Source of the DNA: Sphingomonadaceae bacterium
Lineage (GTDB): Bacteria > Pseudomonadota > Alphaproteobacteria > Sphingomonadales > Sphingomonadaceae
DNA length: 64,000 nucleotides
Assembly: GCA_019239915.1 (NCBI GenBank)
Contig: JAFAZF010000051.1
Location: 62,001-126,000, forward strand
Reading direction: 5' to 3'
The notes beneath the pieces were generated by a model. It saw only the letters and a list, made by a program, of their open reading frames with translations. It searched no databases and was not told the origin of the DNA. This document shows, one piece after another, positions 17,338 through 24,881 of the stretch (positions within the stretch are counted from its first letter, which is position 1; every line of letters begins with the position of its first letter). The position numbers and the translations under genes were made by a program.

Positions 17338-18474
17338 TCACGACAGCAGCACCGCGGGCGCCTGCGGGCTCCAGCTCAGCCACACCACATCGCCCACCTC
17401 GAAGGCGCGCTCCTCGTAGCGGCGGACGTTCGAGCGCAGCACCTTGACCATGCGGCCGCCGGCGACCTCGATCTCGTAGACCGTCTCGCTGCCGAGATAG
17501 GACGAGTGGCGCACGCTGCCCTCGAGCAGATTGGCGTCGACCGGCGTTCCGGCCGGCAGTGGCGGCGGGTCGCCGCCCCCAACATCTGCTTGGGCGCCGC
17601 GGTGATGCAGCTCGATCTTCTCGGGCCGGATCGCCGCCCATACGGTTCCCCCGGTCGCGCCCGTCACGCCATGATCGACCCAGATCGAGGCGCCGAGCCC
17701 CGGCACCTCGACGCGCGCCTGATCGGGCTGATCGAGCGCGAGCCGGCCCTCGAACAGGTTCACGCTGCCGATGAAATCGGCGACGAAGCGGTTGGCGGGA
17801 TATTCGTAGAGGTCGGCCGGCGTCGCGACCTGCTGGAGCTGCCCCTTGTGCATCACGCCGCAGCGGCACGCCATCGCTAGCGCCTCGTCCTGGTCGTGCG
17901 TGACCATGACGAAAGTGACGCCGACCTGGTCCTGGATCATCGCGAGCTCGGAGCGCATCGTCTCGCGCAGCTTGGCGTCGAGCGCGGAGAGCGGCTCGTC
18001 GAGCAGCAGCACCTTGGGTCGTTTGATGAGCGCACGGGCAAGCGCGACGCGCTGGCGCTGGCCGCCGGACAGCTGATCCGGCTTGCGCGCCTCGAGCCCG
18101 TCGAGCTTGACGAGGCCGAGCGCCTCGCGGACGCGGCCCTCGATCTCAGCCCTGGCGACACCGTCGATCCTGAGGCCGTAGCCGACATTCTGCGCGACGG
18201 TCATGTGCGGGAAGACGGCGTAGGACTGGAACACCATGTTCACCGGCCGCTTGTTCGGCGCCACGTTCGCCATGTCCTGCCCATCGATCAGGATACGGCC
18301 CTCGCTCGGCACCTCGAGCCCGGCAAGCATGCGGAGCAGCGTCGTCTTGCCGCAGCCGGACGGGCCGAGCAGCGCGAAGAACTCGTTCTCGCGAATGTCG
18401 AGCGAAACGTCGTCGACCGCGGCGAAGTTGCCGAAGCGCTTCGAGACGCCTTCGATGCGGATCAGCGCGCTCAT
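17338..18474 (-). CDS. potA: Polyamine ABC transporter ATP-binding protein
   Basis: 378-residue ABC ATPase that powers polyamine uptake. Walker A GPSGCGKT (37-44), ABC signature LSGGQ (135-139), Walker B VLLLDE (155-160), a Q-loop in NMVFQSYAVFPHMTV, and a C-terminal TOBE-type beta domain (from about 255) typical of PotA/PotG. ATG 18474 overlaps the permease stop as ATGA. Neighbouring permeases and Puu catabolic genes make putrescine/spermidine the likely cargo. A Gly/Pro-rich insertion (GGGDPPPLPAG) lies inside the TOBE region. Confidence 0.95.
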   Translation of the reverse strand: MSALIRIEGVSKRFGNFAAVDDVSLDIRENEFFALLGPSGCGKTTLLRMLAGLEVPSEGRILIDGQDMANVAPNKRPVNMVFQSYAVFPHMTVAQNVGYGLRIDGVARAEIEGRVREALGLVKLDGLEARKPDQLSGGQRQRVALARALIKRPKVLLLDEPLSALDAKLRETMRSELAMIQDQVGVTFVMVTHDQDEALAMACRCGVMHKGQLQQVATPADLYEYPANRFVADFIGSVNLFEGRLALDQPDQARVEVPGLGASIWVDHGVTGATGGTVWAAIRPEKIELHHRGAQADVGGGDPPPLPAGTPVDANLLEGSVRHSSYLGSETVYEIEVAGGRMVKVLRSNVRRYEERAFEVGDVVWLSWSPQAPAVLLS

Positions 18475-19313
18475 TGACCCCCTTCCAGCTTGGCAATGTC
18501 GCGGCCTTGCAGGCGCAATCCGATCGCGGTGAGCAGCACCGTCACCACGATCAGCATGGTCGAGGCGGCGTTGACCTCGGGCGTCACCGAGAAGCGCACC
18601 ATCGAATAGACCTTCACCGGAAAGGTGACCGTGTCCGGCCCCGCCGTGAAGAAGGTGATGACGAAATCGTCGAGGCTGAGCGTGAAGGCGAGCAACCCGC
18701 CGGCGATCAGCGCCGGGCGCATGTGCGGCACCAGCACGTCGATGAAGGCGCGCCATTCGGATGCGCCGAGATCCTTCGCGGCCTCCTCGAGTTCTCGGTT
18801 GAACGAGGCAAGGCGCGCGCGGACGATCACCGCGACGAACGGGAAGCTGAACGAGATGTGCGCGATGATGATCGCGCCGAGATCGAGCGGCCAGGGCAGG
18901 TCGGTCGGCCACGGCATCACGCGCGAGAAGAAGACGAGCATCGCGACGCCCATGCAGATCTCGGGCACCACGATCGGCAGCGCCAGTGCGCCCTCGAAGG
19001 CCGGCTTTAACGGAAAGCGGAAACGCCACATCGCGACCGCGATCAGCGCGCCGAGGATCACGCTGATGACGGTGGACAGCGCCGCGATGGTGAGCGAATT
19101 GCCGAACGCCTCGAGCAGATCGCCGTCGTTGACGACCGCGCCGTACCAGTCGAGCGTGAAGCCGGTCCAGACGATGTTGCGCCGGCTCTCGTTGAAGCTG
19201 AACGCGATCAGCGTGACCAGCGGCGCATAGAGGAACAGCGCGACGAGCCCGATCCAGAGCCGCAGCGGCCAGCGCGCGAGATAGTCGAGCGGGGCAGGGC
19301 GGGACTTGCTCAC
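18471..19313 (-). CDS. potI: Polyamine ABC transporter permease (PotI/PotC type)
   Basis: 280-residue inner-membrane permease with about six transmembrane helices (LRLWIGLVALFLYAPLVTLIAF first) and the EAA coupling loop (ELEEAAKDLGASEWRAFIDVLVP). Start: GTG 19313, preceded by TTGGAGG. The longer in-frame upstream stretch is family-A repeat sequence and is not used here. It is followed by potA with an ATGA overlap. It pairs with the PotH-like permease and the distant PotF-like binding protein. Confidence 0.93.
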   Translation of the reverse strand: MSKSRPAPLDYLARWPLRLWIGLVALFLYAPLVTLIAFSFNESRRNIVWTGFTLDWYGAVVNDGDLLEAFGNSLTIAALSTVISVILGALIAVAMWRFRFPLKPAFEGALALPIVVPEICMGVAMLVFFSRVMPWPTDLPWPLDLGAIIIAHISFSFPFVAVIVRARLASFNRELEEAAKDLGASEWRAFIDVLVPHMRPALIAGGLLAFTLSLDDFVITFFTAGPDTVTFPVKVYSMVRFSVTPEVNAASTMLIVVTVLLTAIGLRLQGRDIAKLEGGQ

Positions 19314-19330
19314 GCCCGCCTCCAACAGAA

Positions 19331-19410
19331 CCGTTCGTCCCGAGCGAAGTCGAGGGACGTGCTGCGGGGGGCGCGCGAGCGTGTCTCGACTACGCTCGAC
19401 ACGAACGGGC
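19331..19410. repeat. Paired palindromic repeat, family A
   Basis: CCGTTCGTCCCGAGCGAAGT faces CTACGCTCGACACGAACGGG in the potH-potI intergenic gap. Transcripts through potHIA will carry it as a large hairpin. Confidence 0.75.
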
Positions 19411-19428
19411 ACCGGTTGAGGAGACTGC

Positions 19429-20289
19429 TCATCGCGCCAGCGCCTCGCGCCGCCTTGTGACCACCGCCTGCACCGCGATCGCGATGAAGGTAAGATACAT
19501 CAGGATGAAGCTGAGCGCCGCGCCGAACGGCCAGTCGTTGGCGCGCTTGAACTGGCGCTCGATGACGTTGGCGATCATCTGGCTGTCGGGGCCGCCGAGC
19601 AGATCGGGCGTCAGATAGGAGCCGAGCGCCGGAATGAAGGTGATCAAGAGCCCCGAGAGGATGCCGGGCAGCGCCAGCGGCACGACGATCTCGAAGATCG
19701 TGCGCAGGTGCCCGGCGCCGAGATCGAGGCTCGCTTCGAGCAGCGAGCGATCGAGCCGGTCAAGCGCCGAATAGAGCGGCAACACGAGGAACGGCAGGTT
19801 GACGTAGACGAGCCCGAACACGACCGCGAAATTGTTGTGGAGCAGCGGCAGCGGGCCGACGCCGACCCAGCCGAGCATATCGTTGACGAAGCCCTCCGTG
19901 CGCAGGACCGCCATCAGCGCGTAGGTGCGGACCAAGAGGTTGGTCCAGAACGGCAGCATGATGAGCAGCAGCAGCCAGATCTTGGCGCGATCGGACGCGA
20001 AGGTTATCGCGAGCGCGACCGGGAAGCCGACGACGAGGCAGAGCAGGGTCGTCAGCGCCGCATAGGCGATCGATTTGACGAACACCTCGACATAGACCGG
20101 ATCGGCGATGCGCGCATAGTTGGCGAAGGTGCCGTCGATCGCGATCTCGGTGAGCCCGACGGTGCGGCCGAAGCTGTAGGCCCAGATGATCCCGAGCGGG
20201 ACCAGGAAGAAGGCGATCAGCCAGAAGGCGGGGGCGAGAAACGTCGTCGCGAAGGCAGCGTGGGCTTTGGAGGCGGGCTGCTCGGTCAT
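19429..20289 (-). CDS. potH: Polyamine ABC transporter permease (PotH/PotB type)
   Basis: 286-residue permease: first helix FWLIAFFLVPLGIIWAYSF, periplasmic loop, then about five more helices and an EAA-type loop (LLEASLDLGAGHLRTIFEIVVPLALPG). The NLLVRTYALMAVL and LVYVNLPFLVLPLYSAL segments are typical of PotB/PotH. First gene of the potH-potI-potA run, preceded by 224 bp of repeats that separate it from the upstream ligase gene. Confidence 0.93.
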   Translation of the reverse strand: MTEQPASKAHAAFATTFLAPAFWLIAFFLVPLGIIWAYSFGRTVGLTEIAIDGTFANYARIADPVYVEVFVKSIAYAALTTLLCLVVGFPVALAITFASDRAKIWLLLLIMLPFWTNLLVRTYALMAVLRTEGFVNDMLGWVGVGPLPLLHNNFAVVFGLVYVNLPFLVLPLYSALDRLDRSLLEASLDLGAGHLRTIFEIVVPLALPGILSGLLITFIPALGSYLTPDLLGGPDSQMIANVIERQFKRANDWPFGAALSFILMYLTFIAIAVQAVVTRRREALAR

Positions 20290-20336
20290 GCGGGACTGAG
20301 CTCGGTCACGGACGACTGACTCTCGTCAAACTTCCA

Positions 20337-20500
20337 TCGTTCGTGCTGAGCGAAGTCGAAGTACGTGCCACCGGCGCTTCGCTCCGTTCAGCCTGAGCGA
20401 TGTCGAAGGCCACGCCGTGGCTGCACTTCGACAAGCTCAGTGCGAACGGATGTCGCTTTGCTTGGCACGTCCTTCGGCTGCGCTCAGGACGAACGGTCTT
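20337..20500. repeat. Compound palindromic repeat, family A (two units)
   Basis: Four arms: CGTTCGTGCTGAGCGAAGTC, CGTTCAGCCTGAGCGATGTC, CTTCGACAAGCTCAGTGCGA and CGGCTGCGCTCAGGACGAACG. It looks like two units side by side between puuA and potH, the densest repeat patch in the window. Confidence 0.7.
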
Positions 20501-20513
20501 CTGCTGTTCGGCG

Positions 20514-21887
20514 CTAGGCATTCGCCAGATACCAGTCGTGGTCGAGGCTGGTGACCACCGCGTTGAACCGCGCCTGCTCGGTGCGTTTGACCGCGACGTA
20601 GAGGTCGACGAAGGCGCCGCCGAGATAGTCGCGCATGATCGCCGACTTCTCGAAACGATCGACGGCGTGGATCCAATCGGTCGGGAGGTGGTGTTCGGAG
20701 GCGGCTGCGGCGGCATAACCGTCGCCATGCGTGGCCGGGCCGGGATCGATCGCCTGGGTGATGCCGTGATGCGCGCCGGCGAGGATCGCGGCGAGGACGA
20801 GATAGGGGTTCGCGTCCGCGCCGGCGGCGCGATGCTCGACGCGGCGCGAGGCGGCGCTGCCGGCCGGGATGCGCAGCGCGACGGTGCGGTTGTTGATCCC
20901 CCAGGTCGGCGCGACCGGCGCATAGCTGCGCGCGACGAAGCGGCGATAGCTGTTGGCGTTGGGCGCGAGGATCGCCATCGCGTCGGCCATCGTCGCCGCC
21001 ATGCCGCCGATCGCGTGGCGCAGCGCGGGCGTGCCTTCGGGCGCTTCGTCGGCGAAGATGTTCGCGCCGTCCGCGTCCAGCATCGACATATGGACGTGCA
21101 TGCCCGATCCGCCGATGTCGGCGAACGGCTTGGCCATGAACGTCGCCTCGCAGCGCAGCGTCCGGGCGACGCCCTTGGCGGCGCGCTTGAACAGTATCGC
21201 ATCGTCGCCGGCACGGAGCGCATCGGCGCGATGATGGAGCGTCAGCTCGAGCTGGCCGGGCGAGGCCTCGGCGCTTGCGCCCTCGAGCGGCAGGCCCTGC
21301 GCGTCGGCGACCTTCCAGAGCGCGCGGAGGAAGTCGGCGGCGTCCTCGGTCTCCTCGAGATTGTGCGCCTCGTTGTAGTGCGGCCGTCGCCCGGTGAACG
21401 GCGACCGCCTGAGCACGACATTCCCGCGCCGGCTCTCGACCAAGTAGAATTCGAGCTCGCAGGCGACGACCGGCGTCAGCCCGTTCGCCTTCAGCCGATC
21501 GAGCACGCGCTGCAGGATCGCGCGCGGATCGAATTCGCAGATCGATCCGTCGAGCTCGTGCAGCGAGCACAGTATCTGCGCAGCATCGGGGCCGAGCCAC
21601 GGTGCGGGGACGAGGCCGCCGGGGACGGCGCGGGCGATGCGATCGGCGTCGCCGGTCTCCCAGACCATGCCGGTCGACTCGCAATCCTGGCCGAGAATGT
21701 CGACCGCGACGATCGAGCCCGGCAGGAAGGCCGAGCCTTCATAGCATTTGATCAGCTCGTCACGCCGCAGCCGCTTGCCACGCGGAACGCCCGCGAGCGA
21801 GGTGAAGATCGTTTCGAAAAACTGCGTCTCCGGATGTGCGTCGAGCCAGTCGATCGCCTCCTTGGGGTCCGCTGTGAAGCCGCTCAT
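20514..21887 (-). CDS. puuA: Glutamine-synthetase-fold gamma-glutamylputrescine synthetase
   Basis: 457-residue GS-superfamily ligase. Signatures in order: SLAGVPRGKRLRRDEL (N-domain), ELEFYLVE, EASPGQLELTLHHRADAL, FMAKPFADIGGSGMHVHMSM, NSYRRFVARSYAPVAPTWGINNRTVALRIP, EHRAAGADANPYLVLAA. Expected reaction: putrescine plus glutamate plus ATP to gamma-glutamylputrescine, the entry step of the Puu pathway. ATG 21887 overlaps the puuC stop (ATGA), so it is co-translated with the dehydrogenase. The second GS-fold ligase is at 13527-14882. Confidence 0.9.
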   Translation of the reverse strand: MSGFTADPKEAIDWLDAHPETQFFETIFTSLAGVPRGKRLRRDELIKCYEGSAFLPGSIVAVDILGQDCESTGMVWETGDADRIARAVPGGLVPAPWLGPDAAQILCSLHELDGSICEFDPRAILQRVLDRLKANGLTPVVACELEFYLVESRRGNVVLRRSPFTGRRPHYNEAHNLEETEDAADFLRALWKVADAQGLPLEGASAEASPGQLELTLHHRADALRAGDDAILFKRAAKGVARTLRCEATFMAKPFADIGGSGMHVHMSMLDADGANIFADEAPEGTPALRHAIGGMAATMADAMAILAPNANSYRRFVARSYAPVAPTWGINNRTVALRIPAGSAASRRVEHRAAGADANPYLVLAAILAGAHHGITQAIDPGPATHGDGYAAAAASEHHLPTDWIHAVDRFEKSAIMRDYLGGAFVDLYVAVKRTEQARFNAVVTSLDHDWYLANA

Positions 21888-23365
21888 TTCTGAGGCCCCA
21901 GCGTGATCGTGATCGCCTTGAGGTCGGCATATTTCTCGAGCGCGTGCATCGAGCGGTCTCGGCCGAAGCCGGACTGCCGGAAGCCGCCGAACGGCATCGT
22001 GATGTCGCACGCATCCCAGCCGTTGATCCAGACGAGGCCCGAGCGGATCGCGCGTGCGGCGCGGTGGGCGCGGGTGACGTCGGCGGTCCAGACGCCGGCG
22101 GCAAGCCCGTAGACGGTCTGGTTTGCGAGCCGGAACGCTTCCTCAGTCGTGTCGAAGCCGATTGCGCCGAGCACGGGACCGAACACCTCCTGCTGCGCGA
22201 GCGCGGAGGCGGGATCGACGTCGTCGAACACCGTCGGCGTGACGAAGAAGCCGCCGCTTTCCTCGCGCACCCGCTGGCCGCCGAGCAGGAGCTTGGCGCC
22301 ATCGGCTTCCGCGCGCTGAATGCGGCGAAGCACGCCGGTCATCTGCTCCTCGCTGACCATCGCGCCGAATCTGGTGTCCGGATCGAGCGGATCGCCGGGC
22401 ACGATCGCCTTGGCGATCGCGACGACGCGCGCGACGAACTCCGCCTTGATGCCGTTCTCGACGAGCAGGCGCGAGGCGGCGGTGCAAACCTCGCCCTGGT
22501 TGAAGAAGATGCCCCAGGCGGCGGCCTGCGCGGCGGCCTCCATGTCGGGGCAGTCGGCGAAGACGATCTGGGGCGACTTGCCGCCCAGTTCCAGCGACAC
22601 CCGCTTGAGATTGCTCTTGCCGGCATAGCGCATCAGTAGGCCGCCGACCGACCCCGAGCCGGTGAAGGCGAGCATGTCGACGTCCATGTGGCGGCCGAGC
22701 GCCTGTCCCGCTTCCTCGCCATAGCCGGGAACGACGTTGAGCACGCCGGGCGGCAGGCCCGCCTCTAGCGCGAGCTCGCCGAGGCGGATCGCGGTCATCG
22801 GCGATTGCTCGGCGGGCTTGAGCACCACCGAGTTGCCCATCGCGAGCGCTGGCGCGACCTTCCACGCCGCCATGTTGAGCGGGAAGTTCCACGGCACGAT
22901 GCAGCCGATCACGCCCAGCGGCTCGTGCACCACCCAGGAGATGCGATCGGGGTGATGTGGGCCGACTTCACCGTAGAGCTTATCGAGCGCCTCGGCATAA
23001 TAGCGGAAGCTGTTGGCCGAGGCGGGAATGTCGAAGGCACGCGCATCGGCGATCGGCTTGCCCATGTCGAGGCTTTCGAGCGTCGCAAGCTCCTCGAGAT
23101 GCGTCTCGATCAGGTCCGCAAGCTTGTGCAGCACCTGCTTCTTGGCGCGATAGGGCTGTTCGCGCCAGCGCCCGTCCTCGAATGCGGCGCGGGCGGAGGC
23201 GACGGCACGATCGACGTCGGCGGCACCGCACCGCGCCACTTGCCCGAGGATGCCGCCGTCGCGCGGCGAGACATTGTCGAAAGTTGCGCGAGGCTCGACG
23301 GCCGCACCGTCGACGATCGCGCGGCCGGGCAGGCGCAGGCCATCGGTTCTAGCGAGTTCTCCCAC
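21884..23365 (-). CDS. puuC: Gamma-glutamyl-gamma-aminobutyraldehyde dehydrogenase-like ALDH
   Basis: 493-residue NAD(P)-dependent aldehyde dehydrogenase. General-base Glu259 (LELGGKSP), catalytic Cys294 (NQGEVCTAASR), cofactor motif FTGSGSVGG, and PWNFPLNMAAWKVAPALA. Length and context fit PuuC, which oxidises gamma-glutamyl-gamma-aminobutyraldehyde to gamma-glutamyl-GABA. Start GTG 23365 with GGTGGA upstream; GTG 23389 is in frame but lies inside the palindromic operator. It heads a puuC-puuA unit. Confidence 0.9.
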   Translation of the reverse strand: MGELARTDGLRLPGRAIVDGAAVEPRATFDNVSPRDGGILGQVARCGAADVDRAVASARAAFEDGRWREQPYRAKKQVLHKLADLIETHLEELATLESLDMGKPIADARAFDIPASANSFRYYAEALDKLYGEVGPHHPDRISWVVHEPLGVIGCIVPWNFPLNMAAWKVAPALAMGNSVVLKPAEQSPMTAIRLGELALEAGLPPGVLNVVPGYGEEAGQALGRHMDVDMLAFTGSGSVGGLLMRYAGKSNLKRVSLELGGKSPQIVFADCPDMEAAAQAAAWGIFFNQGEVCTAASRLLVENGIKAEFVARVVAIAKAIVPGDPLDPDTRFGAMVSEEQMTGVLRRIQRAEADGAKLLLGGQRVREESGGFFVTPTVFDDVDPASALAQQEVFGPVLGAIGFDTTEEAFRLANQTVYGLAAGVWTADVTRAHRAARAIRSGLVWINGWDACDITMPFGGFRQSGFGRDRSMHALEKYADLKAITITLGPQK

Positions 23366-23378
23366 GAGTCCACCCCAA

Positions 23379-23392
23379 GCTGTGATCACAGC
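23379..23392. promoter_or_regulatory. Candidate operator GCTGTGATCACAGC at the puuC start
   Basis: Perfect 14-bp palindrome, 14 bases upstream of the puuC GTG. TTGGCG-like and TAGGCT-like hexamers just upstream would place it around the transcription start, a normal repressor position. Twelve of its bases recur at 8204-8215 before the TonB receptor. Confidence 0.55.
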
Positions 23393-23516
23393 CTAGAGCA
23401 TGGCGGCGCGAGCGCCAAGCGGGCGCAGCCTTTCGCCTCGATCATCCGCCAGGCCGGCGAAGACAGCTATTCCCATGCGATCGTTCGCGTGCCGGAACGA
23501 AACACGCACGCGTCCC

Positions 23517-23569
23517 TTCGAGTGCTGGAGGGAGGAGCCTCGTCGCGATGAGGCCGCCCAGCACTCGAA
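23517..23569 (-). terminator. Large hairpin downstream of the 128-aa gene
   Basis: Perfect 12-bp arms (TTCGAGTGCTGG / CCAGCACTCGAA) enclose an inner stem GCCTC/GAGGC. It starts 18 bases after the stop of the minus-strand gene at 23587. There is no T-run, so it may stabilise the RNA 3' end or be another palindromic element, not an intrinsic terminator. Confidence 0.4.
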
Positions 23570-23586
23570 CTTAGCTCGCTGCTCTT

Positions 23587-23973
23587 CTATACCGCGGCAC
23601 GCATGCCGGCGCGCACACCGGTCACGCTGGCAAGCAGCGTCTCGGCCTGGTCCATGCTGAAGCCCGCGGCGACGAACGCCTTGAGCTCGGACACTGGCAG
23701 CGCGTAGCCGCGATGCCAGGCGTGGACCGCAAGGCGGCGCAGCGTCTCCAGCCGTGGGTCGGCGAGCCGTGCGTCCGTCCCGCGCCCGAACAGGCCGCCG
23801 AGCGCGCGGGCGAGCCGCGACGGCTCGGATAGACTGGTGAGCCCGTCGCGCCGCGCAAGCGCGATCACATTCCACTCGAGCGGTGAGAAGGACGCGGGCT
23901 GCGGCGCCGGCACATCCGCCCGCGATGCGGGCGTGGCGGGCTGGAAGGTGGCGTGAAGATCGAGATAGGCCAT
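23587..23973 (-). CDS. Uncharacterised 128-aa protein under TetR-type control
   Basis: 128 residues, soluble, no signal peptide. The N-terminal 30 residues are Ala/Pro-rich and probably flexible. Then FSPLEWNVIALARRDGLTSLSEPSRLARALGGLFGRG and a second helical part, ADPRLETLRRLAVHAWHRGYALPVSELKAFVAAGFSMDQAETLLASV, ending in a short basic tail. I do not recognise the family; the helices suggest a small DNA- or protein-binding domain. Start ATG 23973 with GGAAGGA six bases upstream. A near-consensus promoter bracketed by two TACC-N4-GGTA sites lies 176-204 bp upstream, so the adjacent TetR gene probably controls it. Confidence 0.75.
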   Translation of the reverse strand: MAYLDLHATFQPATPASRADVPAPQPASFSPLEWNVIALARRDGLTSLSEPSRLARALGGLFGRGTDARLADPRLETLRRLAVHAWHRGYALPVSELKAFVAAGFSMDQAETLLASVTGVRAGMRAAV

Positions 23974-24140
23974 GGTGTCTTCCTTCCCTGGCTTCGGGCA
24001 GCCGCTATGCCCCGGTGACGCGACCAATCGGCCGCCCCGTCTGAACGGAGCATGTCGCGGCCGGTAGCGGCGCGAACGCCGCCCACCGGGTTGCTGATGC
24101 TGCTCGGATCGACCGCTCCCGACTGAGCGGTCCTCTTCCC

Positions 24141-24152
24141 TACCAACCGGTA
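24141..24152. promoter_or_regulatory. TetR-type operator 1, TACCAACCGGTA
   Basis: TACC-N4-GGTA site overlapping the -10 box of the promoter for the 128-aa gene. The same pattern occurs at 24189 and 24827. Confidence 0.6.
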
Positions 24153-24177
24153 TAGAAACGCGGCGGCGGCGCGTCAA
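24149..24177 (-). promoter_or_regulatory. Promoter of the 128-aa gene (TTGACG-N17-TATACC)
   Basis: On the minus strand the -35 TTGACG (24172-24177) and -10 TATACC (24149-24154) are separated by exactly 17 bases. Operators lie over the -10 and just upstream of the -35. The leader to the ATG would be about 170 nt. Confidence 0.6.
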
Positions 24178-24188
24178 CGCCTATTTTG

Positions 24189-24200
24189 TACCGATAGGTA
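24189..24200. promoter_or_regulatory. TetR-type operator 2, TACCGATAGGTA
   Basis: Second TACC-N4-GGTA site, just upstream of the -35 box and 13 bp from the 3' end of the tetR gene. Confidence 0.6.
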
Positions 24201-24212
24201 TTTTTCTGAAGC

Positions 24213-24827
24213 CTAGCGGCCCGGCCAAGTCGCGAGGGCGGTCTCGACGATCGCCTCGAGGTTTTCGCGCGAAGCGTTGGCGCTCGCCTGGACGGAGAGA
24301 CCCTGCATCACCGCCAGCAGGTAGGAGACCAGCGCCGTCGGCGCGATGCCGTCCGGCAGATCGCCGTCGGCCTGGGCCCGCTCGAACCGCGCGATCAGCA
24401 CCGCCTGCGACGAGGCGCGGCGCTTGAGCACTTCCTCACGAATGGATTCCGCTTCTACCCCACACGCGACCGCGCCGATCACGTTGAGGCATCCCTTCGG
24501 ATCGCAACTGCTCGACTGCATCGCCAGCGCGCCGCGCAACAGCCGCTCGGCGACGCCGCGGGCGGTGGGGGCTTCGAGCGCTTCGCCGACATAGGCGAGC
24601 TTCTCGCGCTCGTAGAGATCGAGCGCCTTCTTGAAGAGCGCTTCCTTGTTGCCGTAGGCGGCGTAGAGGCTGGGCTTGGTGATTCCCATCTCGGCGGTAA
24701 GCTCCGCCATCGAGGCGCCCTCATAGCCGCGCTTCCAGAACACGCGCAAAGCCGACGCCAGCGCCTGTTCGGTGCAGAACTCGCGCGGCCGGCCCTTGGC
24801 CGCCGGGGAGGCAATCGCCACTTCCAT
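24213..24827 (-). CDS. TetR/AcrR-family repressor
   Basis: 204 residues. N-terminal helix-turn-helix (ALRVFWKRGYEGASMAELTAEMGITKPSLYAAYGNKEALFKKAL), the standard TetR DNA-reading module, followed by a helical ligand domain with Cys in SSSCDPKGCLNVIGAVACGV. The SSCDPKGCL stretch resembles a C-terminal domain seen in NemR/AcrR-like regulators that may react with electrophiles; this is inference. A palindrome overlaps its own start codon, which suggests autorepression. Targets probably include the 128-aa gene and possibly the alcohol dehydrogenase. Confidence 0.9.
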   Translation of the reverse strand: MEVAIASPAAKGRPREFCTEQALASALRVFWKRGYEGASMAELTAEMGITKPSLYAAYGNKEALFKKALDLYEREKLAYVGEALEAPTARGVAERLLRGALAMQSSSCDPKGCLNVIGAVACGVEAESIREEVLKRRASSQAVLIARFERAQADGDLPDGIAPTALVSYLLAVMQGLSVQASANASRENLEAIVETALATWPGR

Positions 24828-24838
24828 ACCGTGCGGTA
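24827..24838. promoter_or_regulatory. TetR-type operator 3, TACCGTGCGGTA, at the tetR start
   Basis: Centre of the 14-bp palindrome ATACCGTGCGGTAT (24826-24839), which overlaps the tetR ATG. A minus-strand TATATA (24837-24842) with a TGGACG 17 bases upstream would start the RNA at or near the ATG, so the message may be leaderless and occupancy would block both promoter and start. Confidence 0.55.
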
Positions 24839-24881
24839 TATAGGACGTGGCGAAGGCCGCGTCCAGTGCGGGTTTCCGCTG

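Noticed and set aside
20337-20500. CRISPR array
   Set aside because: The repeats are facing palindromic arms of unequal spacing, not regularly spaced direct repeats, and no cas gene is nearby.
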